From: Oceanobacillus sojae
GTDB taxonomy: Bacteria > Bacillota > Bacilli > Bacillales > Amphibacillaceae
Reading direction: 5' to 3'
Length of the DNA stretch: 64,000 nt
NCBI RefSeq assembly: GCF_900162665.1
Contig: NZ_LT727810.1
Location: 626,037-690,036 of the forward strand
A model generated the notes under the pieces. It saw only the letters and a program-made list of their open reading frames with translations. It was not told the origin of the DNA and did not search any database. The position numbers and the translations under genes were made by a program. Below, in pieces: positions 20,943 through 29,956 of this stretch (positions are counted from its first letter, which is position 1; the number at the start of each line of letters is the position of its first letter).

Positions 20943-21409
20943 TGGAAACGGCGAGGGTATTGTCTATCTACCATGATTCTGTTGTCGATGGAGAAGGTCT
21001 GCGTACGGTTATATTCTTTGCCGGCTGCCCCCATTACTGCAAAGGATGTCATAATCCGAAGTCATGGAATTTGCGAAATGGCAAGGAAATGGAGGTACAG
21101 CAGATTGTTGAGGAAGCTTTGAACCCTTTAACAGATATTACATTAAGCGGCGGAGATCCCTTTTACCAGGCAGAAGCAGCGGCTAAGGTTGCCAAACAAT
21201 TGAAAGCACATGGTAAAAATATATGGGCTTATACTGGCTGGACAATAGAACAGCTGCTTAAAAATAAAGATCCAGATCAGCTGGAGCTTCTTAAATATGT
21301 AGATGTCCTGGTGGAAGGTCCATTTATTTTAGCTGAACGGGATTTAACCTTATCGTTTCGCGGGAGCCGGAATCAGCGAATTATTGAAATGAAGAGTATA
21401 TTGGAGTGA
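20942..21409 (+). CDS. nrdG: Anaerobic ribonucleotide reductase activating protein
   Basis: This radical-SAM enzyme generates the glycyl radical on NrdD. It has 155 residues. The 4Fe-4S ligands are CPHYCKGC at about residues 29-36, and the SAM-binding Gly-rich stretch is LSGGDPFYQ. The ATG at 20942 overlaps the nrdD stop by one base, so the two are translationally coupled. A long hairpin follows the stop. Confidence 0.95.
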   Translation: METARVLSIYHDSVVDGEGLRTVIFFAGCPHYCKGCHNPKSWNLRNGKEMEVQQIVEEALNPLTDITLSGGDPFYQAEAAAKVAKQLKAHGKNIWAYTGWTIEQLLKNKDPDQLELLKYVDVLVEGPFILAERDLTLSFRGSRNQRIIEMKSILE

Positions 21410-21412
21410 CAT

Positions 21413-21464
21413 AGCCATTAAAAACTGATCTGAGAGAAATAATCCAGATCAGTTTTTAATGGCT
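21413..21464 (+). terminator. Terminator-like hairpin after nrdG
   Basis: AGCCATTAAAAACTGATCT (21413-21431) is the exact inverse of AGATCAGTTTTTAATGGCT (21446-21464). The T-run lies within the stem. The following 21465-21823 holds no ORF; a TATAAT-like stretch near 21570-21576 may belong to the promoter of the next gene, but I see no other structure. Confidence 0.7.
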
Positions 21465-21829
21465 GAAAATGATAAGTCAAACTGGATACAATGAAAACCT
21501 GTATAGGCTTTCTCAAGTTGCAAGGTTTCCTTTAGCGTAATTTTATAAGCTTTTAAGAAAAAATAAGTATATAATTACTTTCATAGCAGCAGAGGAAGTT
21601 CATTTATTGTGAGAGTCGAAAAGAATGTGAAGATATTGTAAAGAATACATCTTACCTGCAGTGCACAGGTTTCAATCTAATGAAAAAAGGTAATAGCTCA
21701 AAATAGAGAAAAATAGTTTAATTTGCTAAAATACGTTAAAAATAGGGATGAGATTTGTTGATGCGTGTAGAATTAGCAATAATAACAATATCATATAACT
21801 AAAAAAAGAACAGGCAGGGAGCTATGGAG

Positions 21830-24478
21830 ATGGAAGCATATCAGAAAAAGACAGCAGACGTTCTCGAAGCAGTCAATTCTTCGCAGCAGGGTTTATCAAA
21901 CAAAGAAGCAAAATCAAGACTTGAAAAACATGGCTATAATGAAATAGAGGATAAAGAAAAAATTCCGACGTGGAAGCTTTTCCTGGAGACCTTCAAGGAT
22001 CCAATGGTTATTGTGCTGTTAGCAGCGGCTGCTGTGCAAATACTAATTGGAGAATGGGTTGAGTCCATTATTATCTTCCTTGTACTGTTAATCAATTCTG
22101 TGATTAGCGTGGTGCAGACAAGAAAAGCAGAAAGCTCACTGGAAGCATTGCGGGATATGTCCGCACCGGAAGCAAAAATTATGCGGGATGGTACAGAAAA
22201 AACGATTGCGGCAAAAGAGCTTGTTCCCGGAGATATTGTCTATCTGGAGGCGGGAGATTATGTTCCTGCTGACGGACGTGTGATAGAGAGCGGTTCTTTG
22301 CGGGTAAATGAGGGAATGCTTACCGGCGAATCGGAGGCTGTAGAAAAGCATACGGTGGTTATTGGAGAAGAAGTTGCTTTAGGAGACCGCCTGAACATGG
22401 TGTACAGCAGCTCTTTAGTTGTTTATGGACGGGGTACTTTTGTTGTTACCGGAACAGGAAGTAAAACAGAGGTTGGTAAAATTGCCGATATGCTTTCCAC
22501 TGCAGAGCAAAAGGAAACACCATTGCAGCAGAAGTTAAACAGCTTCAGTAAAAAGCTTGGCGTGGGTATCCTTATTTTATGTATTGCTATTTTTGCAGTT
22601 CAGGCAGCACGCATCTGGTTTGGAGACAGTGAGGCAAATACAACGACTGCATTATTAAATGCGCTGATGTTCTCTGTGGCAATTGCTGTTGCAGCTATTC
22701 CCGAGGCTTTGCAATCTATTGTCACCATTGTCTTATCCGTTGGTACGAATAAAATGGCAAAGCAGCATGCAATTATCCGCAAGCTCCCGGCTGTGGAGAC
22801 ACTTGGTTCGACACGTATTATCTGTACGGACAAAACAGGCACATTAACACAAAATAAGATGACAGTCACGGATGATTTTTTACCGTTTCATAAAAATGAG
22901 CGCTTACCTGAAAATCCCGATGATTGGGGGAAATCCGAGAAATTACTTGTTTATATTGCAGCGCTTTGTAATGATTCCTATATTAATCAGGATGAACAGG
23001 AGATTGGGGATCCGACGGAAGTTGCGTTAATTCAATTTGCAGATAAACATGCTCACAGCTATCAGGAATTACGAAAAAAATATCCGAGAGAAGCAGAGCT
23101 CCCGTTTGATTCAGACCGTAAGCTGATGTCTACCGTACATCATATAGATGGGGAACGTCTGTTATTTGTTAAAGGCGGGCCGGATGTCATGTTCCAAAGA
23201 GCCGGTTATGCGCTGTTGGATGGAGAAGAACAGCCGCTGACGGATGATTTGCTTGAGCGCTTTGAAGGTGCGAATGAAGACTTTTCCAATCAGGCTCTGC
23301 GTGTTCTTGCTTATGGTTATAAACATCTGCCGGAAGACCAGACAGAGATTACTTACGAAGATGAAAAGGATTTTGTATTGGTCGGTTTGACGGCAATGAT
23401 GGACCCGCCGAGAGAGGCTGTGTATGGCTCTATTGAAGAAGCCAAATCAGCAGGAATCCGGACCATCATGATTACAGGTGACCATAAAACAACAGCTCAG
23501 GCAATTGGCAGAGATATCGGTCTGATGGGAGATAATGATATTGCCATTACGGGAAGAGAGCTCGATAAGATGTCAGATCAAGAATTAGAGGACAAGCTGG
23601 AGCAAATTTCTGTTTATGCCCGGGTATCACCTGAAAATAAAATAAGAATTGTACGTGCCTGGCAGCAAAGAGGTGCGATAACGGCAATGACAGGGGATGG
23701 AGTGAATGATGCTCCTGCTTTAAAACAGGCGGATATCGGCATTGCCATGGGAAGCGGTACAGATGTATCCAAGGATTCCTCTGCAATGATTCTGACCGAT
23801 GATAATTTTGTTTCTATTGTTAATGCTGTTCAGGTTGGAAGAACCGTATTTGATAATATTAAAAAAGCGATCGGCTATTTATTTGCAGGAAACTTAGGCG
23901 CAATCATCGCTATTCTGTATGCTGTTATCTTTAATCTGCCAAATCCATTTACTGCCTTGCAGCTTTTGTTTATTAACTTAGTCAATGATTCGCTGCCTGC
24001 GATTGCACTTGGAGTTGAGAAATCGGAAGCTGGCGTGATGAAGCGGAAGCCGCGTCCAGTTAATGAAGGGATATTTGCCGGCGGTACCTTGCAGACCGTT
24101 TTGACAAGGGGAATATTAATTGCAGCTGCGGTTATTATTTCCTTCTACATCGGCCTGTCCCATTCCAATGAAATGGGTGTAGCGATGGCATTTACCACCT
24201 TAATTATGTCACGTACGCTGCAGACCTTTGCAGCACGCTCGAATACACAGACTTCCGTTAAGCTGGGCTTCTTCTCGAATAAATACGTAATTGGAGCAGT
24301 GGTATTAGGCTTTGCTTTATATGGCATTACCCTGCTGCCATTTGCCAGAGAGGTATTTAATATCCCTCCTGAATTTGGTTTAACAGAGTGGGGCATCGCC
24401 ACTGGTTTAGCAGTAGCCGGAGTAATTTGCATGGAGATTGCGAAAGTGTTTTTTAAAAAAACTTCAAAAGCCGAATAG
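21830..24478 (+). CDS. Calcium-type cation-transporting P-type ATPase
   Basis: This is a P2A-type ATPase of 882 residues that would export Ca2+ (or Mn2+). Visible parts are the actuator TGES motif (MLTGESEAV) near residue 165, the M4 site VAAIPEALQSIVT near 290, the phosphorylation motif CTDKTGTLTQNKM near 335 and the hinge MTGDGVNDAP near 620. The C-terminal cation ATPase domain has four helices. The IPEAL sequence in M4 fits Ca2+-ATPases such as B. subtilis YloB. ATG 21830 is preferred over ATG 21824 because GGGAG ends at 21821. It is monocistronic. Confidence 0.9.
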   Translation: MEAYQKKTADVLEAVNSSQQGLSNKEAKSRLEKHGYNEIEDKEKIPTWKLFLETFKDPMVIVLLAAAAVQILIGEWVESIIIFLVLLINSVISVVQTRKAESSLEALRDMSAPEAKIMRDGTEKTIAAKELVPGDIVYLEAGDYVPADGRVIESGSLRVNEGMLTGESEAVEKHTVVIGEEVALGDRLNMVYSSSLVVYGRGTFVVTGTGSKTEVGKIADMLSTAEQKETPLQQKLNSFSKKLGVGILILCIAIFAVQAARIWFGDSEANTTTALLNALMFSVAIAVAAIPEALQSIVTIVLSVGTNKMAKQHAIIRKLPAVETLGSTRIICTDKTGTLTQNKMTVTDDFLPFHKNERLPENPDDWGKSEKLLVYIAALCNDSYINQDEQEIGDPTEVALIQFADKHAHSYQELRKKYPREAELPFDSDRKLMSTVHHIDGERLLFVKGGPDVMFQRAGYALLDGEEQPLTDDLLERFEGANEDFSNQALRVLAYGYKHLPEDQTEITYEDEKDFVLVGLTAMMDPPREAVYGSIEEAKSAGIRTIMITGDHKTTAQAIGRDIGLMGDNDIAITGRELDKMSDQELEDKLEQISVYARVSPENKIRIVRAWQQRGAITAMTGDGVNDAPALKQADIGIAMGSGTDVSKDSSAMILTDDNFVSIVNAVQVGRTVFDNIKKAIGYLFAGNLGAIIAILYAVIFNLPNPFTALQLLFINLVNDSLPAIALGVEKSEAGVMKRKPRPVNEGIFAGGTLQTVLTRGILIAAAVIISFYIGLSHSNEMGVAMAFTTLIMSRTLQTFAARSNTQTSVKLGFFSNKYVIGAVVLGFALYGITLLPFAREVFNIPPEFGLTEWGIATGLAVAGVICMEIAKVFFKKTSKAE

Positions 24479-24483
24479 ATCAT

Positions 24484-24530
24484 AAAGACCTTCTACATCT
24501 TACCATTTTAATGCAGGGTAGAGGGGCTTT
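24484..24530 (+). terminator. Probable terminator of the P-type ATPase gene
   Basis: AAAGACCTTCTAC (24484-24496) pairs with GTAGAGGGGCTTT (24518-24530) with two G-U pairs and one mismatch. The T-tail is weak. Confidence 0.45.
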
Positions 24531-24536
24531 ATCATT

Positions 24537-24841
24537 ATGAAGGCTGGTATGGATCCGTTTTACAGAATGAAAAAAGCGGATGTACTGGCAATGTTTCGTA
24601 TGGTAAAGGATATGCCGGCAAAGGACAAGGTGATAAATATTGCATTCTCCGTCTGTATCGCTACGGTATTTGGGGACCATTTATCTTTTACAGCCAACTT
24701 CCAGCCCAATTTAATTTTGCCGATTATGCTGGGGAGAAGATTGTGGCAGCTTCCCTTTCTATTTATCTGGCGTTTAAATTGTCTGTTCGAAAGGCTGTGC
24801 AGTTAGAAAAAGAGGACAAACTGCAAGCGCAAAAGGAATAA
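24537..24841 (+). pseudogene. eutH-like ethanolamine transporter remnant, frameshifted
   Basis: The ATG-initiated frame begins MKAGMDPFYRMKKADVLA and contains KDMPAKDKVINIAFSV and FGDHLSFTANFQPN, which I recognise as the C-terminal part of the EutH membrane-protein family. After LILPIMLG (near 24731) the frame ends in a non-homologous tail, while another frame continues as EKIVAASLSIYLAFKL and stops at 24841, so a single-base shift lies at about 24731-24740. Only about 100 of the 360-odd residues of the family remain; nothing upstream continues it. The family call is from memory of conserved segments. Confidence 0.6.
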
Positions 24842-24894
24842 TTTAAAGACTGGCTATTTTCTTGTTCTAATGTAAAGTTCTTGTTAATTTTTGC

Positions 24895-24909
24895 TTAATT
24901 AGTAATTAA
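24895..24909. promoter_or_regulatory. Palindrome TTAATTA-G-TAATTAA before the isoprenoid-synthase gene
   Basis: The 7-1-7 palindrome lies 60 bp before the likely start. A TATACT at 24926-24931 could be the -10. The site might bind a regulator, but AT-rich palindromes also arise by chance. Confidence 0.3.
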
Positions 24910-24968
24910 AAGTTCAGCTCCATGCTATACTTAATTACTTAAAGAAAAAATGAGGGCGGAATATGCTG

Positions 24969-27275
24969 ATGAATAAAGATTATTTTCAGATGAAACAGGA
25001 GCAGGCAACAGCGTACTTTCAAATTTTGCAGGCTCAAATACAACAAGAAAACTTTGCGTTAACATTGGTAGAAACGCTTCATCATTATCAACAATCCAAA
25101 AGAAAAACTTGGCTGAATGTAGATAATTGGAAGCATCAGCCGGGCAAAACATTTATTTTCCAGCTTGCGAAAACGGGCCAGCTTGATTCCTATTTAGAGC
25201 GTAGTATTTCATATATCTATTTTCGCGACCTTGGCAGAGATATTACTTCGGAAGCAATGCAAAAAAGAATAGCTGTTGTTACAGAAGGTGTCAAAAATTA
25301 TTTGAATAATAAAGAACAGCAAGTACCTTTCCATGTTACAGAGCTGTATCAAATGGCAGAAAAAGAATCATTGGAAGAGGTTTTCTTTTGGGTATCCGAT
25401 AAACTGAAGCATGTTTCAGCAATACTTCCTGACGGATTAGATAAAAATGAAGCGAAAAGAAAAATAATGAAAATTATAGCCGGGATCGTCATGCATGAAT
25501 TTGAAGAATTAGATGACGGGCTGTCCAAAGAAACAAGAAGGAAGCTGTTAGATCAGGCGGTTCGTACAGGCTATTATTATGGTTTGACATATCCACTGAT
25601 TGATGATGTTCTCGATGCGGATATGTTAACAGCAGCTGAGAAGAAGTCCTTTGCTTATTTTATCCAGCAAACATTATTAACAGGGGAAGTGCTTCCAGTA
25701 AAAGCGGATGACTGGCAGAATAAGCATTGGGATTTCATTTCTGCAGTGCACGAGGAACTGTCAGAAGCGTTTTATTATTTAAAGTCATGTCAGCCGGAAG
25801 AAAATAGACAGATTTTCCTGGAAAATGCTTATTTATTTTTCGAAGCACAGGAATTGGACCGGCAAAAGCGGTTAGATAATAACAATTTTACAAATAAAGA
25901 ACTGTATACATCCGTTATTTTAAAATCAGCTTCCTCAAGGCTGATAATCCGTTCTTTTAAACCTTTTTCAGAGGTCGAGAATATAGAAACAAATATGTTT
26001 TATTATGGGATATATAACCAGCTTGCTGATGATTTAACAGATTTGGAGGAAGATCTTGCAAATAATAATGTTACGCCATACACGTATTTTGTTACGTATA
26101 GTAAACAGAATACAGGCTTAATAAATCCCTTTGCCATGTATTGGTCTGTTATTTATTACTTTATCCATAAGCTTTATCCGGGAAAGACAGAGATAAGAGA
26201 TATTATTTTGGACCGGGCGGTTAATGGTCTGAAGCGTCTGAAGGCAAGATTAGGAAAAGAACGTTATCAGGCCTTCAAAGAGCAATTTTCCTTTGATGCT
26301 GATTTTGACAAAGCTTTAGAAAAAATAGTAAACCGCAGTCACAATGTGGCATTCTTTGATAAATGGATTCGCGATCAATTTTTAGATACATTAAAACAAA
26401 ATAAGCAATTAAAGGTACAGTTCATAGCTAAAATGAAAGCTATAAAAGAACCATTGGAAGAGCATCTTACCTTTGAATCGAAGGGAAATGCATTAAAAGA
26501 AGCAGCAAACTACAGCCTGTCAGGCCATGCCAAGCGTCTACGTCCGATTATGACATGGATCATGGCAAAGGAAGGGCTCCAGCTTCCAGATAATGTAATA
26601 TTGCCATTAGCAAAATCGGTAGAATTTATGCATACAGCCTCCCTGATTTTTGATGATTTGCCATCCCAGGATAATGCTTCTGTAAGAAGAGGCAAGCAGA
26701 CATTACATGAGAAATATAACCATGCAACAGCTGAACTGACCGGGCTCTGGTTAACACAGCGTGCAGTAGAGGAACAGGCTGCTATCAGGCATCAAGATTC
26801 CAATCGGCTTTTGGAGCTTATTGCTTACTCCACCCGGACAACGCAAAAAATGTGTCAGGGCCAATTCTTTGACCTGCATGCAAAAGGAAGCTCTTTAACA
26901 CTTGGTGAGTTAAGGCAATTATCGGTTTATAAAACCGGCCTTGGATTTGAAGCGGCGCTGATGATGCCGCTTATTATTGCCGGGGAGTCCGATGAGCGTA
27001 AGCAGGCAGTTAAGGAGTTAGCTTATCACGCCGGTATTGCCTTTCAGATTAAGGATGATTTATTGGATCTAACAGGTGATGCGAAGCTGTTAGGTAAACA
27101 TCCAGGCCAGGATCAACGGAACAATAGCTCGACCTTTGTTTCTATTCTGGGAAAAGAAGAAGCGCAGAAGGAAATGTGGAAACACTACCTGGAAGCGAGA
27201 AAAGAATTAGCAAAGCTTCCAGACATTCCCTTCTTTTATCAGCTGTTAGACTATTTGATATTACGTGATCATTGA
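24969..27275 (+). CDS. Two-domain isoprenoid synthase: N-terminal class I terpenoid-synthase-like half fused to a polyprenyl synthetase
   Basis: The protein has 768 residues. Its last 290 are a trans-prenyltransferase: the first Asp-rich motif is FDDLPSQDNASVRRGK (codons near 26650), and the second is FQIKDDLLDLTGD (near 27050). The first half also has two Asp-rich motifs, PLIDDVLDADML (near 25600) and NQLADDLTDLEEDL (near 26030), with helical spacing like the same fold. I infer two tandem all-alpha isoprenoid-synthase domains: the C-terminal making a prenyl diphosphate, the N-terminal perhaps using or modifying it. ATG 24969 is preferred over 24963 by spacing to GAGGGCGG. It is monocistronic. 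Confidence 0.75.
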   Translation: MNKDYFQMKQEQATAYFQILQAQIQQENFALTLVETLHHYQQSKRKTWLNVDNWKHQPGKTFIFQLAKTGQLDSYLERSISYIYFRDLGRDITSEAMQKRIAVVTEGVKNYLNNKEQQVPFHVTELYQMAEKESLEEVFFWVSDKLKHVSAILPDGLDKNEAKRKIMKIIAGIVMHEFEELDDGLSKETRRKLLDQAVRTGYYYGLTYPLIDDVLDADMLTAAEKKSFAYFIQQTLLTGEVLPVKADDWQNKHWDFISAVHEELSEAFYYLKSCQPEENRQIFLENAYLFFEAQELDRQKRLDNNNFTNKELYTSVILKSASSRLIIRSFKPFSEVENIETNMFYYGIYNQLADDLTDLEEDLANNNVTPYTYFVTYSKQNTGLINPFAMYWSVIYYFIHKLYPGKTEIRDIILDRAVNGLKRLKARLGKERYQAFKEQFSFDADFDKALEKIVNRSHNVAFFDKWIRDQFLDTLKQNKQLKVQFIAKMKAIKEPLEEHLTFESKGNALKEAANYSLSGHAKRLRPIMTWIMAKEGLQLPDNVILPLAKSVEFMHTASLIFDDLPSQDNASVRRGKQTLHEKYNHATAELTGLWLTQRAVEEQAAIRHQDSNRLLELIAYSTRTTQKMCQGQFFDLHAKGSSLTLGELRQLSVYKTGLGFEAALMMPLIIAGESDERKQAVKELAYHAGIAFQIKDDLLDLTGDAKLLGKHPGQDQRNNSSTFVSILGKEEAQKEMWKHYLEARKELAKLPDIPFFYQLLDYLILRDH

Positions 27276-27363
27276 TTTTGATAGTTTAAGTAAATCCGGT
27301 TAAATATCACATTCTGTTTTATACTTATCACTAGTACATTTAATAATTGGTATTTTTATAGAC

Positions 27364-27398
27364 TGGTAAAGATGTTCAATCTCTCCTTACCAGTCTAA
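27364..27398. terminator. Bidirectional terminator between convergent genes
   Basis: GACTGGTAA and TTACCAGTC pair across about 17 nt, with AT-rich flanks on both sides (TTTTTATA before, TAAATTT after). It separates the isoprenoid-synthase gene from the minus-strand gene. Confidence 0.65.
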
Positions 27399-27404
27399 AT
27401 TTCA

Positions 27405-27689
27405 TTACAATCCAAATTCCCTCGGATAGTCATCACGATTCATTGTATATATGATTTCTCCTGCCATATCTTCAAAATCGTCTGCATAGTTAGTTTGTTT
27501 AACAAAATTAGCGTTGATTTCATCATCTTTATCCTCAAAAATAACATAATGGTTGGCTCCATCAACTTCCACTCGATAGTATCTGGTAGAATTCATAGCT
27601 CCAGCTACATTTTGATTGATTTCAAATGTTTCTTCATTGCCGCTTTCATCAGCAATTGTTAAGATTTTTTCTTCGGAAAGGTGAAGCAT
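27405..27689 (-). CDS. Small DUF1292-like protein
   Basis: This is a 94-residue acidic protein. The stretch LTIADESGNEETFEI followed by HYVIFEDKDDE resembles the DUF1292 family (YrzB type), whose function is unknown. The ATG at 27689 has no clear ribosome site, and the frame stays open without a start codon to a TAA about 40 bases further back, so the N-terminus may be damaged. It stands alone on the minus strand. Confidence 0.5.
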   Translation of the reverse strand: MLHLSEEKILTIADESGNEETFEINQNVAGAMNSTRYYRVEVDGANHYVIFEDKDDEINANFVKQTNYADDFEDMAGEIIYTMNRDDYPREFGL

Positions 27690-27795
27690 TACATTTGGGC
27701 CTGTATCAGAAAGTGTAGTAAATTATTTCTTTTAATTAAAATTAAATTTATAAAAAATATATAACGACTGGTAAAATAGGATTATTTTAATAAAT

Positions 27796-28053
27796 TTGCC
27801 TATTTGCTATGAACAGGCAGGTTCTATGGATGAAGTTGAGGATCTGGGAAAAAATTTTGCTGAAATGGTAAGTACCGAGGTTAGCGAGACGCAAGAAATA
27901 GAAGGTCCTGATAAAGAGAGCTATGGAGATCTTTTTCTGGAATATGACCTGCGAATTATTGTAAGGGAAGAAGAAACCAGAAAACTTTCAACGGGATCAA
28001 AAGGTACGAATGAAGCAGAAATCTCATGGTATGTATATGAGATAAACTACTAG
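27796..28053 (+). pseudogene. Orphan ORF, probable C-terminal remnant
   Basis: Up to 85 codons read as an acidic, ordered sequence (for example SYGDLFLEYDLRIIVREEE and EAEISWYVYEINY). It begins at TTG 27796 with no ribosome site; ATG 27826 is the only internal alternative. I do not recognise it. The sequence looks like the end of a larger protein whose start has been lost. Confidence 0.35.
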
Positions 28054-28104
28054 CAGATGCAAACGATGAAAATATAATATTGACAGTTTCGCTGCTATAT
28101 TAAC

Positions 28105-28160
28105 ATAAAAAAGAATCATACCTTACTCAATCTTACTTTGATAGAGTATGAATTTTTATC
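28105..28160 (+). terminator. Weak hairpin in the gap before the two-component genes
   Basis: AAAAAAGAATCATAC and GTATGAATTTTTAT can pair around a 20-nt loop. The rest of 28054-28342 shows no ORF or other structure that I can name. Confidence 0.35.
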
Positions 28161-28342
28161 AAAAAGAACAGCAAACTTCAGCAGTTTATGCTTTACCCTC
28201 CGATTCTATGTTATTATTTTTCCATACATACTAAATATTACAAACAGTTATTTAAGAGTGATTTGAAGGTTTGGCTCTTTAATATGGATAGAATTTCTGC
28301 AAGGAAGCAGCTTTTGTCTGACTGGGAGGAGGGGGAACAGAC

Positions 28343-29956
28343 ATGCGAAAAAAAGACCTGCCACTAATGCTCCAAATGATGCTGTTCACCAGTGGATTAA
28401 TCTGCTTCACGCTGCTTGTTACAGGATTACTTATTGGATATAATCAGGCGACAGAAACAAAGAAAGCGCTTGCGGATAAAGCGAGTTTAAGTGCTAGTCA
28501 TTTTGCCCGTATGCCTATTGTTGTTGAGGCACTTAAAAAAGGAGAGGCTGATGAAAGACTCCGTTCTATCGCAGCGGAGATTCGTGAGGAGAATGACCTG
28601 CAATATATTGTGCTGATGGATATGGAAGGAATTCGTCTGATGCATCCTGTTGCTGAACGGATTGGAGAACATTTTGTTGGAGGAGATGTAGATGCAGTGC
28701 TTGAAGGAAAACGCTATACCTCCGAGGCTGTTGGTACACTGGGACCGTCAATGCGGGCTTTTGAACCGGTTTATAATCAAGAGGGAACGCAGATTGGTGC
28801 GATTTCTGTAGGAATTTCAACCAAGGTCATTAATCAGGCTGTGTGGGATAGCTTGAAAATCACTATTTTGGGAACTGTTTTAAGCCTTGGCCTCGGTTTA
28901 ACAGGCTCCTATTTTTTAGCAAGAAGGCTGAAGAAAACGTTGTTTGACCTGGAGCCTCAGGAAATTGCGTATATGATGGAGGAACGGGAAGCAATGCTTG
29001 ACAGCGTAAGTGAAGGAGTTATTGCCATTAATGCGGACCATCAAATTATTATTGCTAATCCATCCTCAGAATTTATGCTGGAACGGGCAGGCTATCATGG
29101 GGATATTATTGGTGAAAAGATAATAGATGTTTGGCCGGAGCTATCGCTGGAGGTATTACTAAACGGTGAAAAAGCAGTCTATGATAAACCCGTCCGCTTT
29201 GGTAATGTAGAAATGATTACAAACAGTGTTTCCTTTAAAGTGGATAAAAATGATGTCGGCGCGCTTGTTACTTTTAGAGATCGAAATGAACTGGATGCCA
29301 TTATGAAGAAGCTGTCCGGAGTGGAATCCTATGCACATACGCTGCGGATGCAGACGCATGAGTTTATGAATAAGCTTCATATTATCGGAGCAATGGTTTA
29401 TACAGAGTCCTATGAGGAGCTTGCAGAGTATGTGGACAGCCTTTCGCAGATTTATCAGCGGGAAACGGGAATAATTTCTGCGCATATTGATGATGTCGCT
29501 ATTGCTGGATACCTTTTAACGAAATTGGAACGGCTGGAGCAGCTGCAAATTGATATAGAAATCCAGGGGGAGAACAAATGGCCGAGTCTTTCTGATCCGA
29601 CTGCTGTTGACCGCTGGATTACGATCATTGGAAACAGTCTGGAAAACGCAGTCGATGCTATGGTTGGGCAGAAGGAAAAAAAGATTACGCTGGTTTTTGA
29701 TGTTTTCGATGAAGAGCTGTTCTATGAAATTCGTGATAATGGTGCAGGCTTTGATATCGGAGAGTTACCTTCTATACTGGAAAAGGGTTATTCAACAAAA
29801 GGGTTGAACCGTGGATACGGAATGACGATTATGATTAATGCGATCAAAGCCGGAAACGGAACCTATCATATCCAATCTGAAATCGGTGCAGGTATGTGTT
29901 TACAAATTAAGATGCCATATAAACGTAATGATGAAGAGGGGAATAATTCAAAATGA
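28343..29956 (+). CDS. Sensor histidine kinase, DcuS/CitA/MalK type
   Basis: This membrane kinase has 537 residues. A helix at about 12-34 and another at about 172-193 bracket an extracytoplasmic PAS-like sensor, followed by a cytoplasmic PAS (about 210-310). The H-box is LRMQTHEFMNKLH near residue 345, followed by an ATPase domain with NSLENAVDA and GAGFDIGELPSILEKG. This layout is that of sensors for C4-dicarboxylates or citrate. The ATG at 28343 has GGAGGAGGGGG. It overlaps the regulator gene by 4 nt, and a carboxylate transporter follows, which supports malate or a related acid as the signal. Confidence 0.9.
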   Translation: MRKKDLPLMLQMMLFTSGLICFTLLVTGLLIGYNQATETKKALADKASLSASHFARMPIVVEALKKGEADERLRSIAAEIREENDLQYIVLMDMEGIRLMHPVAERIGEHFVGGDVDAVLEGKRYTSEAVGTLGPSMRAFEPVYNQEGTQIGAISVGISTKVINQAVWDSLKITILGTVLSLGLGLTGSYFLARRLKKTLFDLEPQEIAYMMEEREAMLDSVSEGVIAINADHQIIIANPSSEFMLERAGYHGDIIGEKIIDVWPELSLEVLLNGEKAVYDKPVRFGNVEMITNSVSFKVDKNDVGALVTFRDRNELDAIMKKLSGVESYAHTLRMQTHEFMNKLHIIGAMVYTESYEELAEYVDSLSQIYQRETGIISAHIDDVAIAGYLLTKLERLEQLQIDIEIQGENKWPSLSDPTAVDRWITIIGNSLENAVDAMVGQKEKKITLVFDVFDEELFYEIRDNGAGFDIGELPSILEKGYSTKGLNRGYGMTIMINAIKAGNGTYHIQSEIGAGMCLQIKMPYKRNDEEGNNSK

